Below, piece after piece: positions 16,913 through 25,433 of a stretch of 64,000 bases of DNA. Origin of the DNA: Sulfuricaulis sp. (lineage in GTDB: Bacteria; Pseudomonadota; Gammaproteobacteria; Acidiferrobacterales; Sulfurifustaceae); NCBI RefSeq assembly GCF_024653915.1, contig NZ_JANLGY010000001.1:1-64000 (forward strand), read 5' to 3'. A model generated the notes under the pieces. It did no database searches. It saw nothing but the letters and a program-made list of their open reading frames with translations, and was not told where the DNA came from. Made by a program: the position numbers and the translations under genes. Within the stretch, counting starts at the first letter, position 1; each line of letters opens with the position of its first letter.

Positions 16913-17728
16913 ATGACCAATCCCGTTATGAATTTCTTCGCCTTGGCGCTGTATTTCATCGTCGGCGGACTGCTGGGCCAGCGCTTGATGCGCGGACAAG
17001 TCGTCACGGGAGGCGTCAAAATCGGTATTTTCAGTCTCGGCCTCGGCGCAGTGGTGCTGCACGCGGCACTGCTCTACACCAGCTTGTGGACACCGTCCGG
17101 ACTCAATCTGGCCCTGACACCCGCGTTCTCGCTCGTTGCCTGGGTCGTGGCCACCATGTATCTCTCCAGCTCGCTCATTCGTCCGGTGGACAATCTCGGC
17201 GTCTTGATCATGCCGATCACCGGTCTCACGCTGTTGGCTGAATGGCTCTGGCCCGGCCAGATGTCCCTGGCCCTTACATCCAGCGTGTCCGCAGCACATA
17301 TTATCGTGTCGGTCCTGGCCTATAGCCTGATGTGCCTGGCGGCGGTGCAGAGCTTGATGTTGCTCATGCAGGAACGCCACTTGCGGGCCCGGCATCCGGG
17401 CGGATTCATCCGTGCCCTGCCGCCGGTGCAGACCATGGAAAGCGTGATGTTCCAGATGATTGGCTTCGGCTTCATTCTGCTCACACTCACGCTGATCAGC
17501 GGTGTATTCTTCTCCGAGGCAATTTTCGGCCAGCCACTCAAATTCACGCATCACATGGTGCTGGCGGTACTCGCGTGGATCGTTTACGCCATCCTGCTCA
17601 TCGGCCGCTGGCGCCTGGGCTGGCGCGGACGCCCGGCGATCCACTGGACGCTCGGCGGGTTTGCGCTGCTCCTGCTTGCCTACTTCGGCAGCAAATTCGT
17701 GCTGGAAGTGCTGCTGCACCGCGGCTGA
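16913..17728 (+). CDS. ypjD: YpjD/CcsA-type inner membrane protein (cytochrome c assembly family)
   Basis: 271 residues from ATG at 16913; a GTG at 16892 and an ATG at 16928 are alternatives. About eight membrane segments, family signature around FGFILLTLTLISGVFFSEAIFG and HHMVLAVLAWIVYAILL. The family is related to CcsA/CcmC haem handling proteins, but the WGxxW haem motif is absent, so a haem role is unproven. In E. coli the gene lies beside ffh and upstream of the corB (yfjD) transporter gene; here the corB-like gene is 7.7 kb further on. A decayed copy of this gene's 3' end lies at 20685-20847. Confidence 0.85.
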   Translation: MTNPVMNFFALALYFIVGGLLGQRLMRGQVVTGGVKIGIFSLGLGAVVLHAALLYTSLWTPSGLNLALTPAFSLVAWVVATMYLSSSLIRPVDNLGVLIMPITGLTLLAEWLWPGQMSLALTSSVSAAHIIVSVLAYSLMCLAAVQSLMLLMQERHLRARHPGGFIRALPPVQTMESVMFQMIGFGFILLTLTLISGVFFSEAIFGQPLKFTHHMVLAVLAWIVYAILLIGRWRLGWRGRPAIHWTLGGFALLLLAYFGSKFVLEVLLHRG

Positions 17729-17819
17729 ACACTGGCGAGGTCTGCAAGAAGCCGCTAAAATCGCGGCGTTCCGCAAATCCTGAAAGACGCTAATCAGCGC
17801 CGCTTCCACCGGGCCTTTC

Positions 17820-20465
17820 ATGCAGCAGACTGTGACGACCGCGCCGTACTGCAACCCCTTCTGGGTCAAGATTTTCCCGTTCCTGCGCTGGTGGCCGATG
17901 GTCACACGCGCGACCGTCAAGACCGATTTCATCGCCGGCCTGACCGGCGCCGTCGTGGTCCTGCCGCAGGGCGTCGCCTTCGCCATGATCGCCGGGCTGC
18001 CGCCGGTCTACGGCCTGTACACCGCCATGGTCCCGGCCATCATTGCCGGCCTGTTCGGCTCCTCGCGCCATCTCATTTCCGGCCCCACCACCGCGATCTC
18101 GATCGTGGTGTTCGCGGCGGTTTCAAAATTCGCCGAGCCCGGCAGCGCCAAGTTTATCCAGCTGGCGCTGACGCTCACCTTTCTCGCCGGGGTGTATCAG
18201 CTGGTGCTCGGCCTGGCGCGCATGGGCGCGCTGGTCAACTTCATCTCGCACTCGGTGGTGGTCGGCTTCACCGCCGGCGCGGCGGTGCTGATCGCCACCA
18301 GCCAGCTCAAGCACTATTTCGGCATGCACATCCCCTCGGGGGAGTCGTTTCTGCACACCTGGCGCGACCTGATCGCGCAGCTGCCCGAAACCAACCTGTA
18401 CGTGACCGGCATCGCGACCCTGACCCTGGCCACCCTGATCGTGCTCATGTGGTTCAAGCCGCGCTGGCCGGTGATGCTGATCGGCATGGTGCTCGGCAGC
18501 CTGGCCGCGGCCTTCGCCGGCGGCGAGAGCGAGGGCATCAAGCTGGTCGGCAAGCTGCCGTCGGAACTGCCGCCGCTCAGCATGCCGGACCTGCATCTGG
18601 CCGCGCTCAAGCAGCTCGGCAGCGCCGCGCTCGCCGTGGCCATGCTCGGTCTGGTGGAGGCGGTGTCGATCGCGCGTTCGGTGGCCTCGAAATCCGGCCA
18701 GCGCATCAATGGCAACCAGGAGTTCATCGGGCAGGGCCTGGCCAACGCCGTCGGCAGCTTTTTCTCGAGCTACGCCTCTTCCGGCTCCTTCACCCGCAGC
18801 GGCCTGAATTACACCGCCGGCGCGGTCACCCCGCTGTCGGCGGTCTTCGCCGCGATATCGCTGGCGCTGATCGTGCTGCTGGTCGCGCCCCTGGCCGCGC
18901 ACCTGCCGATCGCCGCCATGGCGGCCGTGCTGGTGGTGGTGGCTTACCGGCTGATCGACTTCCATCACATCAAGACCATCATCTCGACCAGCAAGCGCGA
19001 GACCGCGGTGCTGGCGACCACGTTCTTCGCCACCCTGTTCGTCGAACTCGAGTTCGCGATCTACGTCGGCGTAATGCTGTCGCTGATCATCTACCTGATG
19101 CGCACCGCGCAACCGAGGGTCGCCGTCACGGTACCGGACCCGAATACCCAGCACCGCAATTTCGTCAGCGACGCGAAGCTCCCGGAGTGCCCGCAGCTCA
19201 AGGTCGTCCGTATCGACGGCTCGATCTATTTTGGCGCCGTCGACCATATCGGCGAGCGGATGCACAGCTTCGCCGAGGCCAACCCCGCGCAGAAGCACCT
19301 GCTGGTGGTCGGCACCGGCGTCAACTTCATCGACCTGGCCGGCGCCGAACTGCTGGCGGCAGAGTCGCGCCGGCGGCGCGGACAGGGTGGCGATTTGTAC
19401 CTTGCCAAGATCAAGCCCGAAGCCTGTGAAACACTGCGGCGCGGCGGCTTCCGCGACCTGATCGGCGCTGACAACATCTTCCCCGGCAAAGCCAGCGCCA
19501 TTGCCAATATCTTTCAGCGCCTCGACCACGCGATCTGTGCGCGCTGCGACAAGCGCATTTTTGGCGAATGCGCGCAGGTTCGCCCGATAGCGCCCGGCAC
19601 CGAGGCACCCGCGGCCCCGGAATTCGGCACCCTGCCGCGTGTCGAACGCCTGCTCGTGGCGAGCGATGATTCCGAGTACAGCGCCGGCGCTATCCACGAG
19701 GCCCTGCGCATCGCCAGGAAGAGCGGCGCCCGGGTGCGAGTGATCCACCTGATCCCACGCGCCGATAGCGAGCTGACCACGGGTATCGGGGAGATTCCGG
19801 AACCGCTCCTGGCGCGGGCGCGCACGCATCTCGACGATGTCGAACGCGAGGCGACAGCCGCCGGCGTCGCTTGCGACACTGAAGTCATTTACACGAGCCT
19901 GCGTCTGTATCAGGAGATCGTCAATCAGGCCGACCAGATGAAGGCCGATCTCATCGTCATGGGTCGGCGCGGGCGACGCGGGCTGGCGCGCGTACGTCTC
20001 GGCCAGGCGACCGCCAAGGTGATCGGCCATGCACACTGCGCTGTGCTGGTCATGCCGCGCAACACCGAGATCACCGGACAGCGCCTGGTGCTCGCCACGG
20101 ACGGTTCAGTCTATGCCGATGCCGCCACTTCCATGGCCGGCAGTCTCGCCAAGATATTCGCGGCACCGGTGTCGACATTGTCGGTGACGCTACCGAGCCA
20201 GTCGGACCGGCGCCACGAAGAAGCCCGTGTCGCGGCCAATCGCGCCGCCGCGTTCCTCAGGAGCCACGAGCTCGATGCGGAAGCGGTGGTGTACCACGGC
20301 CGTCCCGACGAGGTCATCGTCGAAACCGCGATTGCGAAAAAGGCTGACCTGATCGTGATCGGCAGCCATGGTCGCACCGGTCTCGATCGCGTCATGCTTG
20401 GCAGCGTCTCCGAACGCGTGATCGACGCCGCCTCGACCGCGGTGCTGGTCGCCAAGCTTTCCTGA
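17820..20465 (+). CDS. SulP-family anion transporter with STAS and two C-terminal UspA domains
   Basis: 881 residues. The SulP membrane domain (about 15-440) shows PQGVAFAMIAGLPPVYGLY and the QEFIGQGLANAVGSFFSSY block. A STAS domain follows (about 455-560), then a Cys motif CARCDKRIFGEC near 572, and two universal-stress-protein domains (about 602-745 and 750-881). The second USP has the full ATP-binding pattern GSHGRTGLDRVMLGS; the first has Gln where Ser/Thr is expected (GRRGRRGLARVRLGQ). SulP members move sulfate, bicarbonate or other anions by proton or sodium symport; the substrate here is not decided by sequence. The USP pair suggests nucleotide-dependent control. Confidence 0.88.
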   Translation: MQQTVTTAPYCNPFWVKIFPFLRWWPMVTRATVKTDFIAGLTGAVVVLPQGVAFAMIAGLPPVYGLYTAMVPAIIAGLFGSSRHLISGPTTAISIVVFAAVSKFAEPGSAKFIQLALTLTFLAGVYQLVLGLARMGALVNFISHSVVVGFTAGAAVLIATSQLKHYFGMHIPSGESFLHTWRDLIAQLPETNLYVTGIATLTLATLIVLMWFKPRWPVMLIGMVLGSLAAAFAGGESEGIKLVGKLPSELPPLSMPDLHLAALKQLGSAALAVAMLGLVEAVSIARSVASKSGQRINGNQEFIGQGLANAVGSFFSSYASSGSFTRSGLNYTAGAVTPLSAVFAAISLALIVLLVAPLAAHLPIAAMAAVLVVVAYRLIDFHHIKTIISTSKRETAVLATTFFATLFVELEFAIYVGVMLSLIIYLMRTAQPRVAVTVPDPNTQHRNFVSDAKLPECPQLKVVRIDGSIYFGAVDHIGERMHSFAEANPAQKHLLVVGTGVNFIDLAGAELLAAESRRRRGQGGDLYLAKIKPEACETLRRGGFRDLIGADNIFPGKASAIANIFQRLDHAICARCDKRIFGECAQVRPIAPGTEAPAAPEFGTLPRVERLLVASDDSEYSAGAIHEALRIARKSGARVRVIHLIPRADSELTTGIGEIPEPLLARARTHLDDVEREATAAGVACDTEVIYTSLRLYQEIVNQADQMKADLIVMGRRGRRGLARVRLGQATAKVIGHAHCAVLVMPRNTEITGQRLVLATDGSVYADAATSMAGSLAKIFAAPVSTLSVTLPSQSDRRHEEARVAANRAAAFLRSHELDAEAVVYHGRPDEVIVETAIAKKADLIVIGSHGRTGLDRVMLGSVSERVIDAASTAVLVAKLS

Positions 20466-20684
20466 CGGCTGTTGCGTTCCGAGACGAGCCGGCCCGGTGC
20501 GCCGCCTGTACCGCACTTCTGGGAACAGCATGGACGCGCCGCACCAGCGAAGGAGCCGAACCGGATCCTGGAACCGCAAAGCCCACGGCACAGGCCGGCA
20601 CTCCCGCCAAACAAGCCCCCATTAGAACAAGTCCGCACATCGATCCCGGCTTATCAAACCGGGCGCAACCGCTTAATATATGGC

Positions 20685-20847
20685 GTACCGGCACTGGTCG
20701 TTTAGGTGACGATGCTGGTCAGGCATTGGCGCATGGGCTGGCGCAGGTGCCCGGACATTCATTGGACCCACGTCGGATTTTTTCTGCTTTTGCTGGCATA
20801 CTTCGGTGGCAAAGTTAGCGCTGGAAACACTGCTCAAACGTGACTGA
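20685..20847 (+). pseudogene. Decayed fragment of a ypjD 3' end
   Basis: Translating this stretch gives HWRMGWRRCPDIHWT and LLLLAYFGGK, close to RWRLGWRGRPAIHWT and LLLLAYFGSK near the C-terminus of the intact ypjD at 16913-17728. An in-frame TAG (20703) and a frameshift near 20811 disrupt it; after the shift the sequence continues LALETLLKRD to a stop at 20847, again like the ypjD end. The fragment lies on the far side of the SulP-USP gene, so it probably marks an insertion or recombination boundary. The rest of the 447-base gap (20466-20684, 20848-20912) shows no gene. Confidence 0.75.
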
Positions 20848-20912
20848 TGCAGCACGGGCAACCGGATGACAATAATCAAGGAATAACTTGCCGCACGAAA
20901 TAAGGGGCTGAC

Positions 20913-21152
20913 ATGACTGATCCGACTTCGCACAGCGGCGGCAAGATGATAACGCGCGTCGCGGTCTACGGGTTCATATCGCTGGCGTTATATTTTGTGT
21001 TGTACTTTTTCGAGGACCCCATCCTCGCCTACACCTCGCAGGGCGGCTGGTACTTCATCGCCCCTGTCGTGATCGCCTTCGTGTTTTCCTATTTCCACGG
21101 ATCCTTTACCTCCCACTTCTGGGACACCCTTGGCATCAAGGCCAAGAAATAA
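20913..21152 (+). CDS. Small membrane protein upstream of TauE/SafE exporter
   Basis: 79 residues with two likely membrane segments (AVYGFISLALYFVLYFF and GWYFIAPVVIAFVFSYF) and short charged ends. It ends 9 bases before the exporter gene and has an AAGGGG ribosome binding site, so it is probably co-translated with it. No family recognised. It could be an accessory subunit of the exporter, an inference from position only. Confidence 0.7.
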   Translation: MTDPTSHSGGKMITRVAVYGFISLALYFVLYFFEDPILAYTSQGGWYFIAPVVIAFVFSYFHGSFTSHFWDTLGIKAKK

Positions 21153-21161
21153 GGAAGCGGC

Positions 21162-23111
21162 GTGGATCTGGCAACGGCAACCAATTTCATTCCGCTCAAC
21201 GCGCTCGACGTAACCTATCTTCTAGTCGTCGGTTTCATCGGCGGCCTGGTCAGCGGTTTCATCGGATCCGGCGGCGCCTTCGTGCTCACGCCGGCCATGA
21301 TGAGCATGGGCGTGCCCGGCATCGTCGCGGTGGCCTCCAACATGTGCCACAAGTTCCCCAAGGCCCTGGTCGGCGCCATCAAGCGCGCCAAGTACGGTCA
21401 GGTGGACGTGAAGCTCGGGCTCGTGGTCGGCACCTCGGCCGAGGCCGGGGTGCTCTATGGAGCGCACATCCAGCAAATGATTCATGACAGCTTCGGCGAT
21501 GCCGGTTCGAACCTGTATGTCAGCCTCGCCTTCGTCGTCTCTCTTGGCGTCATAGGCAGCTACGTGCTGTGGGACGCATTGAAAATGCGCCGCGACACCG
21601 GCGACGAACCGGAAAAGGTCGCGCGTCTCGCCCGCTGGGTCCAGTCGATCCATATCCCTGGCACGATGGTTTACTTCAAGAGCCTCAATGCCCGCGTCTC
21701 GGTCCTGTTTACCATCCCGCTTGGATTCGCCACCGGCATGCTCGCGGCGACCATCGCCGTAGGCGGCTTTATAGGTGTCCCGGCCATGCACTACGTGCTC
21801 GGGGCGCCCGCGCTCATGGCCTCCGCCACCGAACTGGTAACCGCCTTCGTCATGGGCGTAGGCGGCACGATGAAGTTTTCCTGGAGCGGGCTGGTGGATA
21901 TACGCCTCGCCATGATCATTCTTGCCGGGTCCCTGTTCGGCATCCAGCTCGGCGCGATCGGCACCACCTATGTCAAGCCGCACATGATCAAGATGGTCAT
22001 GGGCGTGATCATGATACTGGTGCTGGTCTCGCGCGCGATCGCCATCCCCGTCTATCTTTCCGAGCTGGAGCTCATCGAGCCGCTGGCGCCCCATCTGCCC
22101 GGCGCCCTGAGCAACATCAGTTTCGTGGTGCTGATTGGCGCGCTGGCGGCCGGCGCGGCGATCGTATTCGCGGCGCTGTGGAGCGGCATCAGCGCCTCAC
22201 GCCGTGAGGCGGCACTGGCCACCGCAGCGGACGTGGCATTCGCGCCGGACACGGTGGCAGCTCCGGCCAGCCCGCAACTGTCACCGGTCGGCCGCTTCGA
22301 GCGATTCCTGCTTGCCTCCGACGGCTCGGAGTACAGCGACGGCGCCGTGCGCGAAGCCCTGCGCATGGCGAGCAAGTGCGGCGCCCGCGTGCGCGCGGTC
22401 AACGTGGTCGCCGGCGGCGACGCCGAACTTTACGCCATGGGTGAACAGCTGATCACCAAGGAGCTGAATTCCGCCCGCGCTTGCCTCGACGATGTGCACC
22501 TGCTGGCATCGTCCGCCGGCGTGGCCTATGAGAGCGAGGCCACCCAGGGCAACCAGGTTTACCAGGAAATCGTCAGTCAGGCGGAAAAAATGCAGGCCGA
22601 TCTTATTATCATGGGCCGGCGTGGGCGCCACGGATTGGCGCGGCTGATGGTCGGTCCAACGACCGTGCGTGTCATCGGCCACGCGCGATGCAATGTGCTT
22701 GTTGTCCCGCGTCTTGCGAAAATCTCCGGACAGCACTTCGTCGTGGCTTCCGACGGTTCACGCTTCGGCGACACCGCCGCGCACACGGCGGCGCGGCTCG
22801 CAAAACTGTACGACTCACAGGTCACCGTGGTCTCGGTCACCCGGCCGGAACACAGCGAAGAGCGGCGTCACGAAGCACGCCAGATCGTGAACCGGCTCAT
22901 TTCCTTCCTGAAGCAGGAAGGAGTCAAGGTGGAAGGCGTCGTCCCGCACGGCCGGCCCGACGAAATGATCGTCAAGACCGCGAACGAAAAAAACGCGGAT
23001 TTGATCATTATCGGCAGTCGTGGACGCACGGGCCTGGAGCGGGTTCTGCTGGGCAACACATCGGAGCGCGTCATCGACCAAACCCAGTGCGCCGTGCTTG
23101 TCGTCAAGTAG
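21162..23111 (+). CDS. TauE/SafE-family anion exporter with two C-terminal UspA domains
   Basis: 649 residues from GTG at 21162 with AGGAAG upstream. The membrane part (about 1-345) has the family features GFIGGLVSGFIGSGGAF and a second half with GFATGMLAATIAVGGFIGVP. TauE/SafE proteins export sulfite, sulfoacetate or related organic or sulfur anions. Two USP domains follow (about 375-505 and 515-649). Their loops are GRRGRHGLARLMVGP and GSRGRTGLERVLLGN, so the Ser/Thr after the last Gly is missing from both. The USP pair closely resembles that of the SulP protein at 17820, suggesting a shared regulatory module. Confidence 0.87.
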   Translation: MDLATATNFIPLNALDVTYLLVVGFIGGLVSGFIGSGGAFVLTPAMMSMGVPGIVAVASNMCHKFPKALVGAIKRAKYGQVDVKLGLVVGTSAEAGVLYGAHIQQMIHDSFGDAGSNLYVSLAFVVSLGVIGSYVLWDALKMRRDTGDEPEKVARLARWVQSIHIPGTMVYFKSLNARVSVLFTIPLGFATGMLAATIAVGGFIGVPAMHYVLGAPALMASATELVTAFVMGVGGTMKFSWSGLVDIRLAMIILAGSLFGIQLGAIGTTYVKPHMIKMVMGVIMILVLVSRAIAIPVYLSELELIEPLAPHLPGALSNISFVVLIGALAAGAAIVFAALWSGISASRREAALATAADVAFAPDTVAAPASPQLSPVGRFERFLLASDGSEYSDGAVREALRMASKCGARVRAVNVVAGGDAELYAMGEQLITKELNSARACLDDVHLLASSAGVAYESEATQGNQVYQEIVSQAEKMQADLIIMGRRGRHGLARLMVGPTTVRVIGHARCNVLVVPRLAKISGQHFVVASDGSRFGDTAAHTAARLAKLYDSQVTVVSVTRPEHSEERRHEARQIVNRLISFLKQEGVKVEGVVPHGRPDEMIVKTANEKNADLIIIGSRGRTGLERVLLGNTSERVIDQTQCAVLVVK

Positions 23112-23183
23112 GCACAGGGCCAAGTGAGCCGGTACCACCGCCTGCCAGCATGTCGACGGACCGCGTGCCGGTGAAAGAATTGC

Positions 23184-25343
23184 ATGATCCATAAATTGCG
23201 ACTCCCGTTCAGTTTGCAACGATTCCTGCCGTTCCTGGCCTGGATCGGCGAGATCCGCAACAGCCAAGTGCTGCGTGCCGACCTGATTGCCGGAATCACC
23301 GTAGCGCTGGTTCTTGTCCCGCAATCCATGGCGTACGCGCAGCTCGCCGGGCTGCCGGCCTATTACGGGCTCTATGCGGCGTTCTTGCCGCCCATGGTCG
23401 CCGCGCTGTTCGGTTCCTCGCGCCAGCTCGCCACCGGCCCGGTCGCCGTGGTGTCGCTGCTCACGGCCGCGGCGCTGCAACCGATCGCGGCAAGCGGCAG
23501 CCCGGGCTACGTGGCTTATGCCATCACCCTGTCGCTGTTCGTCGGCCTGTTTCAGCTCGGCCTGGGACTGCTGCGGCTCGGCGTGGTGGTGAATTTCCTT
23601 TCGCACCCCGTGATCATCGGCTTCACCAATGCCGCCGCGATCATTATCGCCACTTCGCAGCTCGACAAGATATTCGGCGTGCGCGTTGAAAGCGCCGAAC
23701 ATCATTACGAAACCGTGTGGAATACGATAGTAGCCGCCGGCCATCAGATGCACTGGCCGACATTCTTCATCGCTTCGGGCGCGTTCGCCATCATGATTGT
23801 TTTGCGGCGGATCGACCCGCGCATTCCCAACGTGCTCATCGCCGTCGCCGTCAGCACGACACTCTCCTGGATCATCCGCTTTGAGCACATCGAGACGGCC
23901 GATATCGCCCAGTTCGAAAACAAGTCGGTGCAGCTGGTGGTGCGCGACGAAATCGCGCTCACGCGCGAGATTCCGGAGCTCGACAAGGAGATACTCGACG
24001 CGGAGACGCAGTATCGTCAAACGCTCTCCCGGTTCGGCACCGACAACTCACGCACCCTGCTCGCCCAGCACGCCTACGACACGCTGAAGCTCAAGCGCGA
24101 GCGACGCATCAAGAGCGTCAAAACCGATATCGAAGAAATCAAGAAAATCCGTTTCGATCACGTGCCGGGTCCAGGGGACGCACTGGGCCGGTTCTACCTG
24201 CATGGACACGCGCCGCCGGGCGCCGTGGTCGACGGACGGCTGTGGCGCATCCGCAGCGTTGACGGGGAAAAGCTGGTCATGAACGGCGGCGGCAACGTGG
24301 TCGGTAGCATTCCCAGCGGCCTGCCGTCGCTGGCGCTGCCGAAGCTCGACTTCGGCGCCATGTTGCAGCTGCTCTCAGCGGCGATCACCATTTCGCTCAT
24401 CGGCTTCATGGAGGCAATTTCGATCGCCAAGGCCATGGCCACCAAGACGCGCCAGAAACTGGACGCCAACCAGGAACTGATCGGTCAGGGGCTGGCCAAT
24501 ATGGCCGGCAGCCTTGCGCTGAGTTATCCCACTTCCGGTTCATTCTCGCGCTCCGCAGTCAACATCAACGCCGGCGCCGTAACCGGGTTTTCCTCGGTGG
24601 TTACCAGCATCATTGTCATCATCACCCTGCTGTGGCTGACACCGCTGCTGTACCATCTGCCACAGGCGACCCTGGCGGCGGTCATCATGATGGCGGTGGT
24701 TGGCCTGATTAACGTCAAGGCTATTCAACATGCCTGGAAGGCGCAACGTCAGGATGGCGTCGTTGCCGTAGTCACGTTCATGCTGACACTGGCGTTCGCA
24801 CCGCACCTGGACAAAGGCATACTGATTGGCGCCGGCCTCGCCCTGATGCTCTATCTTTACCGCACCATGCAGCCGCGCGTGGCGGTGCTGGCGCGCCACC
24901 CGGATGGGACCCTGCGCGACGCGGAGATGTTCGGCCTCGACACCTGCAAGAACATCACCATGATCCGCTTCGACGGTTCGCTCTATTTCGCCAACACCGG
25001 CTATTTCGAGGACAAGATCCAGGAGCGCGTTGCCACCAAGCCCGAACTCAAATACGTGATCGTGCTGGCTGACGGCATCAATCAGGTAGATGCCACCGGC
25101 GAGGAAATGCTTTCGCATATGAGCGAGCGGCTGCAAGCCGGAGGCATCGAGATCTTGTTCGCTGGCGCGAAAAAACAGGTGCTGGACGTATTCCAGCGCA
25201 CCGGTCTGTATCAACATCTCGGCGCCGAGCGCTTCTTCCGCACGGAAGAGCAGGCGCTGGATCATGTCTGGAAAAAACTCGGCAACAATCACGAAGTGGA
25301 TTGTCCGCTCAATATCGTGTGTCCGGTCGCGCCAGCGAAGTAG
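23184..25343 (+). CDS. SulP-family anion transporter with STAS and a coiled-coil insertion
   Basis: 719 residues. N-terminal SulP half with VPQSMAYAQLAGLPAYYGLY; C-terminal half with QELIGQGLANMAGSLALSY; STAS domain from about residue 589 to the end (IRFDGSLYFANTGYF). Between the two membrane halves, residues about 231-384 form a large polar region with a predicted coiled coil (ELDKEILDAETQYRQ, LKLKRERRIKSVKTDIEEI) where SulP proteins usually have a short loop. There is no USP domain, unlike the first SulP. Substrate may be sulfate or bicarbonate. It follows the TauE gene by 72 bases. Confidence 0.88.
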   Translation: MIHKLRLPFSLQRFLPFLAWIGEIRNSQVLRADLIAGITVALVLVPQSMAYAQLAGLPAYYGLYAAFLPPMVAALFGSSRQLATGPVAVVSLLTAAALQPIAASGSPGYVAYAITLSLFVGLFQLGLGLLRLGVVVNFLSHPVIIGFTNAAAIIIATSQLDKIFGVRVESAEHHYETVWNTIVAAGHQMHWPTFFIASGAFAIMIVLRRIDPRIPNVLIAVAVSTTLSWIIRFEHIETADIAQFENKSVQLVVRDEIALTREIPELDKEILDAETQYRQTLSRFGTDNSRTLLAQHAYDTLKLKRERRIKSVKTDIEEIKKIRFDHVPGPGDALGRFYLHGHAPPGAVVDGRLWRIRSVDGEKLVMNGGGNVVGSIPSGLPSLALPKLDFGAMLQLLSAAITISLIGFMEAISIAKAMATKTRQKLDANQELIGQGLANMAGSLALSYPTSGSFSRSAVNINAGAVTGFSSVVTSIIVIITLLWLTPLLYHLPQATLAAVIMMAVVGLINVKAIQHAWKAQRQDGVVAVVTFMLTLAFAPHLDKGILIGAGLALMLYLYRTMQPRVAVLARHPDGTLRDAEMFGLDTCKNITMIRFDGSLYFANTGYFEDKIQERVATKPELKYVIVLADGINQVDATGEEMLSHMSERLQAGGIEILFAGAKKQVLDVFQRTGLYQHLGAERFFRTEEQALDHVWKKLGNNHEVDCPLNIVCPVAPAK

Positions 25344-25433
25344 TTGCAAATTTCCTTGCCCGACGCTGAATTGGGGAGGGCACGGCAATGATGCTAGAAT
25401 CAGCATTCCGCATGTTGATGAGGCTGACAAGCT

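Noticed and set aside
18123-20036. Long minus-strand open frame (637 codons) opposite the SulP gene
   Set aside because: Product is Arg/His/Gly/Gln-rich with no recognisable domain; the plus strand holds a clear SulP-STAS-USP protein.
20685-20847. Independent small gene in the gap after the SulP-USP gene
   Set aside because: An in-frame stop, a frameshift and clear similarity to the ypjD C-terminus show it is a remnant.
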